The notes beneath the pieces are model-generated. The model was given only the letters and a program-made list of their open reading frames with translations. It was not told where the DNA came from and did not search any database. Shown piece by piece: positions 48,499 through 59,270 of a DNA stretch of 64,000 nucleotides. The stretch spans positions 16,947,989-17,011,988 of the forward strand of contig NC_088647.1 of assembly GCF_964019385.1 (NCBI RefSeq). Direction: 5' to 3'. A program made the position numbers and the translations under genes. Every line of letters starts with the position of its first letter. The first letter of the stretch is position 1. The stretch comes from Sycon ciliatum (lineage: Eukaryota > Porifera > Calcarea > Leucosolenida > Sycettidae).

Positions 48499-49867
48499 AG
48501 TAGACTCATACGCCCAAGAACGTCCAGGCTGGAAATCTAAGAACGCCCCAGCCTGGATTTAAGAACGAACTCCAAGATTTTTTAAAGGGGAAGTTAAGGC
48601 AAAAATTAAAATTTCACCAGTTGTAGTCTTCGGGGTGCTGAGTCGAATGGTCTTGGTCCGAGAAAGCTGAGACGCTCCCTTCCTACTTGAATCCCAATCG
48701 AACTCGCGCACTTCCACCGAAACTGGGTGACTGCGCCCTACTAGATGGGGATTTGTATGCAAAATGTCACTAAAAGCGCCATTTCGTTCTTATAAAAGCA
48801 CGGATGACCGCGATTGGCCCATATGTTGTAGTCTTTTGGACGCTGAGTCGACTGGTTTTGGTCCGAAAAGGCTGCGATGCAGCGTTCCTCCTTTATTCCC
48901 AATCGAACATGCTTGAACAAGCGGGCACGTGCTCCTGGGTGCCCAAATCACCTGGTCACCACGCCAGCAGGCGACAACTTTCACACCAAGGTTCAACTCG
49001 AGTGACAGGACTGCACCCAAAAAAGGTCAAACAGGCTAGTAAGTTGTACCGGTAGCGGTATACTAGTACCCTGCAGGCACGGTGACCAGGTGACTGGCGT
49101 ACGCAGGAGCACGTGACCGCTTGTTCAACCATGTTCGATTGGGAATAAAGGAGGAACGCTGCATCGAAGCCTTTTCGGACCAAAACCAGTCGACGCAGCG
49201 TCCAAAAGACTACAACATATGGGCCAATCGCGGTCATCCGTGCTTTTATAAGAACGAAATGGCGCTTTTAGTGACATTTTGCATACAAATCCCCATCTAG
49301 TAGGGCGCAGTCACCCAGTTTCGGTGGAAGTGCGCGAGTTCGATTGGGATTCAAGTAGGAAGGGAGTGTCTCAGCTTCCTCGGACCCCGACCTTTCGACT
49401 CAGCACCCCGAAGACTACAACTGGTGAAATTTTAATTTTTGCCTTAACTTCCCCTTTAAGAACGCGACATTTTTTGGTATTGTAATAACTACAATACAAT
49501 CTTCTGAAAAGGAGGGAGAGAAAGAGACGTGATATTTGAGCGCCGGTTTTTTTTGCAAGTGGATTGCACCTTCATGACCTTGTCCGAGTACACGAAAAAC
49601 AAGTCACAAACTCTTGAAAGATCTTGTCGGGTCCTCGCGAAAACATCACCCAGTGCAGCCCTACATACTACACGTAGATGTAAAGAGTACAACCGGTACA
49701 TGTAGCGCAAAGACTTTAAGTGCATTGTACATGAGCGTCAAGGCCAGGGGTCATGTTGGACGCGTAAGAACGCGAAATAAGAACGTAGCCTGGGGCGCTG
49801 AAAAATAAGAACTTTGTTAGGCTGGCCCTCTACCCTGAAACCGCGTTCTTGGGCGTAGGAGTCTACT
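48499..49867. mobile_element. Element with 24-bp inverted ends and internal AAGAACG repeats
   Basis: AGTAGACTCATACGCCCAAG at the left and CTTGGGCGTAGGAGTCTACT at the right differ by one base. AAGAACG recurs many times inside. A TTAA-type foldback is nested at 48586-49455. A second, more disrupted copy spans about 56893-58970. Confidence 0.75.
48586..49455. mobile_element. Long foldback element, TTAA target (piggyBac-like ends)
   Basis: Arms of about 370 bp are nearly perfect complements: AGGGGAAGTTAAGGC ... inward, and the mirror ending GCCTTAACTTCCCCT. TTAA flanks both sides (48582-48585 and 49456-49459). The arms contain ATTCCCAATCGAAC, CTTTTGGACGCTGAGTCGAC and ATGGGGATTTGTATGCAAA. No transposase. 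The paralogous copy is 56990-57855. Confidence 0.88.
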
Positions 49868-50089
49868 GACCTGTACTGTTTGTTGTGTTGTGGACATGGA
49901 AATCCGTTCGCACGTCTAGCGGCCCCAGGCCAGGGTGCTGGCCATGCAGCTGTGGATAAGCGGTACCAACATGTTCAGTGGCGTGTCCAGGATTTGGCTG
50001 AGGGGGGTTGCGGCCGGGATCAAGGCGGGATGGGGTGGGGGTACATGACATCATGCTACTGTCCCAGGTCAGCCTTTTTGAAAACCAAT

Positions 50090-50712
50090 GTCAAGAAGCT
50101 CCTCCTGTAGCCCCCTTCTTCAACAGTTATTCACCCGAACAGCCCCAGAGACTGTTCCGGAGGATCAGCGCACCACAGGGGGACAAGTGTCGAACTTGCT
50201 TCAAGTATTAGTTCCCTTTCTTCGTGGGCCTGCGGGACGATCGACCATGATGTTTCGGGGAAGCATTCTCTGGAACGCTCTCCCCTCTGATTTTAGAGTG
50301 ATACGTGTCCCTGGTCCCTTCCGAAAAGCTCTTTCTGCCATTGATATACTTACTTTGTGAATATCCTCATTAAACTTTTATTATCTGCCATAAATTCCAA
50401 CCTTCTATTCTATCAATCTATAAAATCAACCACGTGTTCCTGACTCCATGAAATTGTCTTCCTATTCTTTGACTCCAGGAAATCAGTATTGTCTTTCTAT
50501 TTCTGACTCCATGAAATTGTCTTCATCTAAATGTTCCCTTTTCTTCTTTTGGTCCTGTCTGTCTTATATTATTATTAGTATCATTTCTTGTTTTCCCTTG
50601 CATATCATCCCTTCATCATTCTGTGAGAACCTGTCCTATGGGCAGGTTAGAAGGCATCTCTGCCTGTTCATTTGGTGAAGTAAAATAAACAACAACAACA
50701 ACAACAACAACA
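50090..50712 (+). pseudogene. LINE C-terminal fragment with (CAA)n tail
   Basis: FRGSILWNALPSDFRVIRV and FRKALSAIDILTL are the last residues of a LINE ORF2. The 3' UTR runs to AATAAA and (CAA)n at 50687-50712. It is 5'-truncated. Confidence 0.75.
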
Positions 50713-51108
50713 AGCCGTACATCTCACACACCACGAGCAGTATTTCTGTTCACGCAGCAACAATGTACATTGTAAACTTCAAATTTGCCGTTATGTGAGC
50801 GAATCAACTGCAATTATTTATGCGAGTCCAACAATTCCTCACCGCTCTCAAAGCATCCTTTACATAGGCAGCGGTACTTGTGACTGTGCGCTGTTCTTCA
50901 TGTTCTGGTTGCTCGCTGTAAACAGGTTCTTCCACGTCTGGCGGAGTGTGACTGTCAGTCCGCTCCGAAAGTTCAACTGGAATAACAGCGACTTCATCAC
51001 TCCCACTGTTTCCTGTTGGAGCGGCAGCAGGAGTTGCGCCGCGACAGGAACGCTTTACAAAAATTCCAGGCTCTGCTGGCTAGAGCTTGGCCTTTTGGGA
51101 TGTCCCTG

Positions 51109-51229
51109 AGACATCGAAGAAAAGCCTTCGAGTCAACCAAAACACGATTCGAACGAGGATGATCGCCTGAGCCCTCTGCATTCGAATCGTGTTTTGGTTG
51201 ACTCGATCGAAGACTTTTCTTCGATGTTT
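51109..51229. repeat. Hairpin with about 42-bp arms
   Basis: ACATCGAAGAAAAG...CTTCGAGTCAACCAAAACACG is mirrored by CGTGTTTTGGTTGACTCGA...CTTTTCTTCGATGT. Confidence 0.85.
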
Positions 51230-51763
51230 GTACCGTTGAACTTGAAGACGCGTCGAGCGCGTCCCGGCATGGCAGGGATCACACTGTGCAACACTCAACA
51301 GTACACAGTCAGGTCACCGTGTTTCTGTAGCCGTGCATGCTCACTGCACTGTACGTAGACTCTACTCTGCATGTGTAGGCTGTACTGTACTAGTCTGTAT
51401 AGTGTGTACAATCAACACCAGCTCGAGGTCCGTACCGTGCAACCGCATTTGGACAATCGTTTCAGGCCGCGCGCGCCCCGAGCCTAGTCTAGCTAGACCC
51501 GGCGCCCTGCCTTTTATTTTTCGAAACCTAGGTCGAAATTTTTGAGGGGGGAGCGCGCGCCCCCCCCCCCCCATGCCCCTCCCCTAAACCCGCCACTGAT
51601 GTTATGCGCTGCAACGCGCTAGTCCGCATCGCATCGACATGTGCCCTGCAACCAGGGTTCTGTACGTAGATCTACGCGCTCAGGGCGCCGGCCCCGGTCA
51701 ATCGACGGGATTTCCAGCACAAAGAAAATGTTTTTCTACCATATACAACCCTGCATCTTTGAA

Positions 51764-53436
51764 ATGGCTGACGATCTTGAAGTTCACAATGCCATCGGCA
51801 AAGATGGGAGCAATCTTCGCTGCTGCGTGGCGTGCCACAGCGCAACAGACTCTCTCAAGATGAAGGTATTGAATTGCTTGCACGCCATGTGCGTCACATG
51901 TCTCGGACAATATTTGAGCAATGACGGAACGGTGTCGTGCTTCAAATGCCTGACTGTGGCTGCATCAGGTATGCCAGGAGTAAGACTGGAGGAATCCCTA
52001 GCCGACTGGCCAGTTCAAAAGGTAGAGGTGAGAGGCAAGGAAAGTAGCGAGCTGCAATCAGATCATCCAGAGAAACAGCTCGTATGTCAAAGCCTAGAAT
52101 GCCAGGGAGAATCTTCCCCAGCTACCTCGCTATGTGTCGACTGTGGATTATACATGTGTGAGGGACATGAGAAACTACACTTGATGAAGAGAAGCTGCTA
52201 TGGACACCATCTCCAGTCAGTGCACACGATGAGAACGGCAGCAGAGGACGACACCGTAGCCGATTCAGAATTCCTCCATTGTAGCCTGCACCCACATTTT
52301 CTAGTGAAATCCTACTGCAAGAAATGTGAACAGTTGATATGTCAGAGGTGCTCCCAGCAGCATCATGCTAGCTGTTCACCAAGTATTGAAGAGATTCCCA
52401 CAGCAGCTGAAAGAAAACGAGCTCAGTGGAAGTCGCTGCTAAGTGATTCTAGCGACGCGTGGAGAGAACACCTCAGTGAAATGAATGTGCACATTGCAAA
52501 ACGAACCGCAGACATCAATGAGAAGGTGGAGGCATTGTCAGAGAAAATTGTAGCTGATTTCAATACGCACATCAAAAACCTGCAGCGCAGACAAGAAGAT
52601 CTTCTGAATGAGCTGGACACTCGGCGCTGGAAAGCACTGCAAGACCTGGAGAAGCAGTCCGCCATTGTGGGAAAGAAAACCTTTCAACTGGATTGCTGTG
52701 AGCATCTCGTGCAGAATCTCGGCAACAGTAATCTCTTGACTGCAGAGAAGATCCTGCAGACACAGATCAAGGATGTTGTCAATAGCAACGAGGAAGCTGA
52801 TGCCATTGATGATCATCGAGTGGATATTGATTTCACTGTATCCTACCGTGCATTTGCAACGGATGATCAGGAGAAAAAGCGTACATCACAGCTTGGACGT
52901 CTTGTCGACTCTGCCTCCCGCGCAGAGTCAGTGAAGAAGAATACTGAACGTGTGCAGCCAGTGTTCGATCCATTTAGCTGCAAGCCTACAAAGTTTTCTC
53001 TGTCGAGTGATAGATATGAAGTATCACATACAGATGCTTCCACTTTTGACACAATCTCTACATTGGGCAGTTATTGCCATGGCGTGGTGGAGTGCTCAGC
53101 CCAGATCAGTTGCCGTGGAAATGGGGTCTTCCTTGGGGTGGTTAAAGAACGTTGTTCAACACATGCGCCGTGTACAGAAGAGAGGCCATTCTTGGGTGGT
53201 GCAGCCACAGTCGCTGCCAAGAGTACAGTGTGGGCAACAACACAAGTCTTGGTCAAAGATGGCAAGATGGTGACATCATAGCACTGCGGTTGGATTGTGA
53301 TCAGCACACACTGACAGGGACACACCAGAGATCTGGCCAGAGTGACACCATTGCTGTACCCAGGGGTAAGCTGTGCTTTGCTGCAGAGATGAGTTGCCCG
53401 GCATCGATCAGGTTTTTGCCTTGTCTCTCTAGTTAA
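51764..53436 (+). pseudogene. TRIM-like RING/B-box gene D, frameshifted in the SPRY-like domain
   Basis: It is about 95% identical by eye to genes C and E. RING, both B-boxes and the coiled coil are intact in the frame from MADDLEV (51764). One T is missing near 53195 (CTTGGGTGG where C and E have CTTGGGTTGG), so the frame switches and ends early at 53281 with AATVAAKSTVWATTQVLVKDG. The normal tail (DGDIIALRLDCDQHTLTGTH ... PCLSS) persists in the other frame to 53436. The product would be a RING-B-box-coiled-coil protein with a damaged recognition domain, either a pseudogene or a truncated regulator. An in-frame upstream Met (51641, MPCNQGSV) is shared with gene E. Confidence 0.85.
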
Positions 53437-54800
53437 TAACCTCTTGGTGTGTCTTGTGCCAGTGGTAATTTATCTCTGCTCTAGTCGCCGGCCAAGCAGG
53501 TCTGAATGACGTCATCAATACTTCATACAGTATGCTAGTGCTAGGATACAGTACTGGTCTGTACATGACTGTACTACAGTGTATTGGTATTACCAATGCA
53601 TATGTACATGTAGGTTATGGGCCGCAACATCACTCTGATAGTCCAGTGCCTTCTTTCCACCTTCACATGTACCGCTACATGTACATGTGTTGCACTCTCA
53701 GCATGGTAGCCAGCAATGGTGATGGAATGCTGGTATCTCCTTCCGTATAACCTTGCTGTATGCTACTTGTTTTTGTATGTTGAATGGTATGTGCACTAGA
53801 GAGTGTCGGGGGTATGGCCTTCAGCTACTTTTGTGCCTGTTCGCTTCAGCATAGCTGTGCGCAGATTTGAGCGTTTTATGATTTTGTCGAAGACGTTTCG
53901 CTTGCACTTTGTGCACTTCATATACTCTCAACTGTACAAACGATTTTGAATGCTGATCCCTTGCGCAACTGCTTGATCTGGAGGCATATATTTCAGAGCC
54001 ATGACCATGATCTTCCCAATGCCTTATCTCACAATCTCATCTATTGTCGGACTCATAGTTATAGTGATTGTAGAACACGGCGGCGGCCATGCTCAACATC
54101 AATCAGTACTACAAGTCATGTACGTTGTACTAATAGCTGTAGCACCTTTACCGGCCCATCCCCGCCCCGTCTCTCAACAAGATGGCATGTCTATGAATAC
54201 TCAGTGCGGCCATGCGCTGCCTTCATTACACTCCTGCTCGGGCTGTCTAAATTTCCATTTTGCCCTGGTTCACCAGTAGTGACCAGCGGTGACTTCACAT
54301 GGGTACTCGGGTACTACAATATCGTCTCCTACGAACAAGGGATGACCAGGACGTGAAGAGTTGGATGAGTAGAGCACATTTGGAAAGAAGGTGCGCTGCT
54401 AGAATCCGTTGATTAGCTGCCTGTTCATCTCAGTTTGATTCTGCCCCACATACATGTAGCATTTTTCGCAGATGTCTTTAAATCCAGACTTTCTAAAGCA
54501 ACGTACAATGGCTTTCTCGCCCCCCCCCACCCCCCCCCCCCACACACACACACACAGACACTGGTTGGAGTGCAGAAAGACATACTTAGGTTGTCTATCA
54601 TGTTTCAAACAACGCTTCAGCATCTCTTGAGCAGGTTCCGGCGGATTCAATGATGCCGGCATAATTGATTGGTGGTTGAAAATTCGGAGCATCCTTTAGG
54701 AGGTAGGAGCAGAACTACACAGTTTTAGTAGGTTCGGCCTCATTTCGTCTGTGCTGCGCTGATGAGTTCACAAAGAACGAAACAGCATGCAGTTCTAGTA
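53437..54800. repeat. 3' flank of gene D (duplicate block)
   Basis: Collinear with 46838-48230 and 60951-62300. Long C runs with (CA)n at 54521-54556. No gene. Confidence 0.85.
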
Positions 54801-54805
54801 TGTAT

Positions 54806-54915
54806 GTATAGGATATTGCACGGTTCCGAGGGGATTATTTTTCAAATCCCCAAGGCGCGCAGCGCCGCGTGGATTATTATGAAAAATAATCCTCTCGGAC
54901 ACCGTGCAATATCCT
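54806..54915. mobile_element. Hairpin element of about 110 bp
   Basis: GGATATTGCACGG..CCGAG and GATTATTTTTCA are mirrored by TGAAAAATAATC and CTCGG...CCGTGCAATATCC. The tip is a GCGCGCAGCGCCGCG stem. It is absent from the matching place after genes C and E. Confidence 0.8.
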
Positions 54916-55021
54916 GTATAGACCACACTTTTCGGGTGATCAGCAGCGCTGCATGCATGCAGCATGAACCAGTGCACTGTGAACGGAACACCGAACGCGA
55001 AGTACCGGTAGTTCTGATATA

Positions 55022-55334
55022 CCGTATTATCTCTAATATAAGCACAGTCTCCAATAATAGCACGTCTCCAATAATAGAACACCTTGGGGCGGCATTCAAA
55101 AAATAAAGTGCTCAGTCTCCATTTTAAGCACACTGTGTAAATTCATGATCTGTACCGGCAAAAAAAACCCTGAAATGTGTGTGTCTGACATGAATTTGGC
55201 ATGGCAACATGCCTCTGAAATGAGGTTGAAATAATAATGGAACAGTCTCCAACAAAGGAACGTCTCCATTAATAGCACGGGGCGGAGGTACATTGAAAAA
55301 ATAAAGGACCGTGCTTATATTAGAGATAATACGG
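55022..55334. mobile_element. Mariner-like MITE, TA target
   Basis: CCGTATTATCTCTAATATAA at the left is exactly complemented at the right (TTATATTAGAGATAATACGG), flanked by TA at 55020-55021 and 55335-55336. Fragments occur at 30611-30633 and 37394-37416. Confidence 0.88.
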
Positions 55335-55336
55335 TA

Positions 55337-56205
55337 GTCGTTTGTTCGTCGCCTCTCCAGGTTTTGAAACTTTTGATCCACTTATTGGTTTGACTGAGGC
55401 GAATGCGGATTGTCACACACTTTCTTTGTTTTGTCTCTCAAGACGAAGCCTCATGAACTCTGCTGCTTGTTGGTAGCTGACAAGACCGTGGGGAAAAGCG
55501 ATACTGATAGCGATCAAGTGAAGACGACGAAATAGTAGATATTGTAATTATTTGAAAATAATTTGAGGTGCTCTGTTCGTCTGTCACCTACCGGCGTGGA
55601 GGCGACTTATTCCCTACAAATCAAAGACTACAATGAAGAAGTGTCAGACACTGACGTCCGTCCCATGGCTTAGTCAAATGGTGTAAGAGTATCCGAAATA
55701 AGATGGATTGTTTGTGATCGTGTGGAACAAATTTGACAAGACCAGTAGAGCGTGAATGGGTACATCTACACGTACATGTAGAACCAATGACATTGAGTTA
55801 GTAGTAGGCTAACTGCTGCAAAGATTTATCTTTCAGGTCTGTGAAAGAAGGAATTTCACTGTACTAGAAACCAAAGTTTGCATTGAACGGCGATGCTCAT
55901 TACTATGCGTCTTTGTCATTTCGTTCAATATTTCTATGACAACTCGTGTGCTGGACGAGCATTTGTTGTCATTGACTCAATTTCGTTTACTCTCCATAGG
56001 CTATTGGATTATTTTCCTTACTCGGTCTATTTATAACCAGTATCTATATGAAAGTGTGGTGTGTCTCTATGGTTACCGGTGTTCGGCACACCCGGTTCAT
56101 GTACTTGTAGCATGTTGCAAATTAAGATGCTCTTGTTTGTTGCTGATAGAAAGATTGCCACTTCCCTAGTTTTGTTTCACCGATATGCTTTTCTTTTGAT
56201 AACTA
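55337..56205. other. No gene seen
   Basis: Short ORFs only; no recognisable motif. Confidence 0.35.
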
Positions 56206-56393
56206 CAGTCAACTTCGCTAATAACGACTGCGGATATAACGACAATTCGCGAATAACGACAGCATTTCAATGCCCAGAGCAAAGTCCCTTCCACCTGTAA
56301 TACATATAATGAGACTTCGGGTATAACGACTTTTCGCGAATAAGGACACTTTTCTGATGCCCCGCAGATTGTCGTTATAAGCGAAGCTGACTG
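56206..56393. mobile_element. Pogo-like MITE, TA target
   Basis: CAGTCAACTTCGCTAATAAC and the mirror GTTATAAGCGAAGCTGACTG, flanked by TA on both sides (56204-56205, 56394-56395). Internal ATAACGAC/TTCGCG repeats; 188 bp, no coding. Confidence 0.9.
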
Positions 56394-56514
56394 TATAGCC
56401 ACTTCCCTTTTTAGACTTTATCTGGAAGGCCCATTCTTGCATATTCAAGCAGCAGCCAAGGGAGCTAGCTCGTTTGGTTATGCTGGTAGAAGGACTGGGT
56501 CCGACCCACCGTCC

Positions 56515-56590
56515 GAGGGGATCCACAGGATTTCCTGTGGATATGAGATCCCCTCGTTTGAGGGGATTATGAGCCATAATCCCCTCAAAC
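56515..56590. repeat. Two adjacent hairpins
   Basis: GAGGGGATCCACAGGA/TCCTGTGGATATGAGATCCCCTC and GAGGGGATTATG/CATAATCCCCTC stand side by side. Confidence 0.7.
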
Positions 56591-56989
56591 TAGGGGAAAT
56601 ATCCGTAGATCACCTGAAAAGGGTGGTCTATGTACATGTACATGTATGACGTGTAGATCTACACTGCACCTGATGAGTGCTAGTGCCTGGTGGTCTGGAA
56701 GGGACGAGGTACTAGTACTAGTAGTACTAGTAGTAGGCACCGGCAGATTATGCCAGCATACATGCATAGCATGGGATCAACATGACTTTGTGCACTGCAT
56801 GCACGCAGCGTTCTGCAGGCGCTGAGCTGAGGGCGCCGGCGCCCCCCGGCCCGGTCAATCGACTAGGTTTCCGTATACAGTACTCCTGGTACTAGTACAG
56901 TAGACTCATACGCCCGAGAACGTCCAGGCTGGAAATCTAAGAAGGCCCCCAGCCTGCGCCTGTTAAGAACGAACTCCAAGATTTTTTAA

Positions 56990-57855
56990 AGGGGAAGTAT
57001 ACCCTAAAATCAAATTTTCACCAGTTGTAGTCTTCGGGGTGCTGAGTCGAATGGTCTTGGTCCGAGGAAGCTGAGACGCTCCCTTCCTCCTTTATTCCCA
57101 ATCGAACTCGCGCACTTCCACCGAAACTGGGTGACTGCGCCCTACTAGATGGGGATTTGTATGCAAAATGTCACTAAAAGCGCCATTTCGTTCTTATAAA
57201 AGCACGGATGACCGCCATTGGCCCATATGTTGTAGTCTTTTGGACGCTGAGTCGACTGGTTTTGGTCCGAAAAGGCTGCGATGCAGCGTTCCTCCTTTAT
57301 TCCCAATCGAACATGGTTGAACAAGCGGTCACGTGCTCCTGCGTACACCAGTCACCTGGTCACCGTGCCTGCACTAGGCTGCAGGGTACAACACTTACTA
57401 GCCTGTTTGACCTTTTTTGGGTGCAGTCCTGTCACTCGAGTTGAACCTTGGTGTGAAAGTAAGTTGTCGCCTGCTGGCGCGGTGACCAGGTGATTTGGGC
57501 ACCCAGGAGCACGTGACCGCTTGTTCAACCATGTTCGATTGGGAATAAAGGAGGAACGCTGCATCGCAGCCTTTTCGGACCAAAACCAGTCGACTCAGCG
57601 TCCAAAAGACTACAACATATGGGCCAATCGCGGTCATCCGTGCTTTTATAAGAACGAAATGGCGCTTTTAGTGACAATTTGCATACAAATCCCCATCTAG
57701 TAGGGCGCAGTCACCCAGTTTCGGTGGAAGTGCGCGAGTTCGATTGGGATTCAAGTAGGAAGGGAGCATCGCAGCTTCCTCGGACCAAGACCATTCGACT
57801 CAGCACCCCGAAGACTACAACTGGTGAAAATTTGATTTTAGGGTATACTTCCCCT
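56990..57855. mobile_element. TTAA foldback, second copy
   Basis: Same arms as 48586-49455 but with AGGGGAAGTATACCCTAAAA at the tips; the right flank is TTAG instead of TTAA. The two copies differ at both tips symmetrically. Confidence 0.85.
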
Positions 57856-57903
57856 TTAGAACGCGACATTTTTTTGGTATTGTAATAACTACTACAGTAC
57901 AAT

Positions 57904-58259
57904 CAAGAGTCCATAACCCAAGAGTATGCAACTGTTATCTCTTTTCTATGGGCCAACCGCGCGGCGCGCTGCCTTCATTATATCATTCAGCTGCAGTCCG
58001 CGCACTGCGGAAAATCAAACACCGCACTTTCCCTCTAGTTTGAAATGAACTTTCGTACGGAACTGGAGTTCACGCGCCGGAATTCAGAGATTGTGTAGGT
58101 ACTGGAACGAATCGAGCAAAAACGGATGGGCTCGTGCGAGAAATTGAGAGTTTGAATCCATGCTTTCAGAGCGTGATGAAGGCAAGTTACGTAATGAAGG
58201 CAGCGCGCCACACATGCACCCATAATCACAGTTGCTTACTCTTGGGTTATGGACTCTTG
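57904..58259. mobile_element. Inverted-repeat element CAAGAGTCCATAACCC
   Basis: Ends of about 30 bp are complementary (CAAGAGTCCATAACCCAAGA ... TCTTGGGTTATGGACTCTTG). TACAAT lies beside both ends, a possible 6-bp duplication. Absent from the paralogous site at about 49497. Confidence 0.85.
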
Positions 58260-58270
58260 CTACAATGAAA

Positions 58271-58614
58271 TAGGGCTTGAAAGTGATGACGTCAAAACGG
58301 CCAGGGAGTAGGAAGTTGACATCAGATTTCTATTTTTGGATCCACTAAGGTGTGACTTTGCTATTGCCTAAGTATGTGGGTGCATAGCAACCCACTCATG
58401 TCGCATGCAGGTGTGACTTTTATTTCGCCACCAGTTGTAACCCCGCGCCCCCCAGTAGCCAAATCAGTCAGTTTCACTGGCTACATCACCATGCTGTGGG
58501 TAAGACCGCTTGAAATGTGCTTGGATTCATACAAAAACTGGATCCAAGTGGATCCAGTTTTTGAATTTTTGAAATAATTGTTGCTATGCTGTGACGTAGC
58601 ACTTTCAAGCCCTA
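58271..58614. mobile_element. GGGCTTGAAAGT MITE, second copy
   Basis: Nearly identical to 38791-39128; interrupts the AAGAACG element just before TCTTCTGAAAAGGAG, which is continuous at 49499-49515. Confidence 0.85.
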
Positions 58615-58974
58615 TCTTCTGAAAAGGAGAGAGAGAAAGAGACGTGATATTTGAGCGCCGGTTTGTTTTGCAAGCGGATTGCACCTTCATGATCTTGTCC
58701 GAGTACACGAAAAACAAGTCACAAACTCTTAATAAAAAAATGAAGATCTTGTCGGATCCTCACGAAAACATCACATAGTGCAGCGCTACATACTACACGT
58801 GGATGTAAAGAGTACAACCGGTACATGTAGCGCAAAGACTGTGCATTGTACATGAGCGTCACGGGTCATGTTGGACGCGTAAGAACGCGAAAATTAACGT
58901 AGCCTGGGGCGCTGAAAAATAAGAACTTTGTTAGGCTGGCCCTCTGAAACCGCGTTCTTGGGCGTAGATCTACG

Positions 58975-59270
58975 AGGCTAGGCTACTGTAGTACTGTTTG
59001 TGTTGTGGACATGGAAATCCGTTCGCACGTCTAGCGGCTCCAGGGTGTTGGCCATGCAGCCGTGGATAAGCGGTACCATGTACCAACAATGCAACATGCA
59101 TTTAATTGTTATGCGCTGCAACGCGCTAGTCCGCATCGCATCGACATGTGCCCTGCAACCAGGGTTCTGTACGTAGATCTACGCGCTCAGGGCGCCGGCC
59201 CCGGTCGATCAACCAGATTTCCAGCACAAAGAAAATGTTTTTCTACCATGTACAACCCTGCATCTTCGAA
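58975..59270 (+). promoter_or_regulatory. 5' flank shared by genes D and E
   Basis: GTGGACATGGAAATCCGTTC, TTATGCGCTGCAACGCGCTA and CTACGCGCTCAGGGCGCCGG also lie upstream of gene D (49892-49975 and 51602-51763). Gene C lacks this block, so its transcription start must differ. Confidence 0.5.

Larger units (their letters stand above)
49976..51598. mobile_element. hAT-like element inserted upstream of gene D
   Basis: The left end CAGTGGCGTGTCCAGG and right end CCTAAACCCGCCACTG form short inverted termini of the common CAGTGGCG type. ATGTT flanks both sides (49971-49975, 51599-51603). The corresponding place upstream of gene E (about 59080-59110) has no such insert. It contains a LINE tail (50090-50712), a 120-bp hairpin, and long G and C runs near the ends. 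Confidence 0.75.
56893..58970. mobile_element. Second copy of the AAGAACG element with three nested inserts
   Basis: The left end TACAGTAGACTCATACGCCC and internal parts match 48499-49867; the right end (GCGTTCTTGGGCGTAG near 58952-58967) is diverged. Nested inside are a TTAA foldback (56990-57855), a 356-bp inverted-repeat element (57904-58259) and the GGGCTTGAAAGT MITE (58271-58614). Confidence 0.75.
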
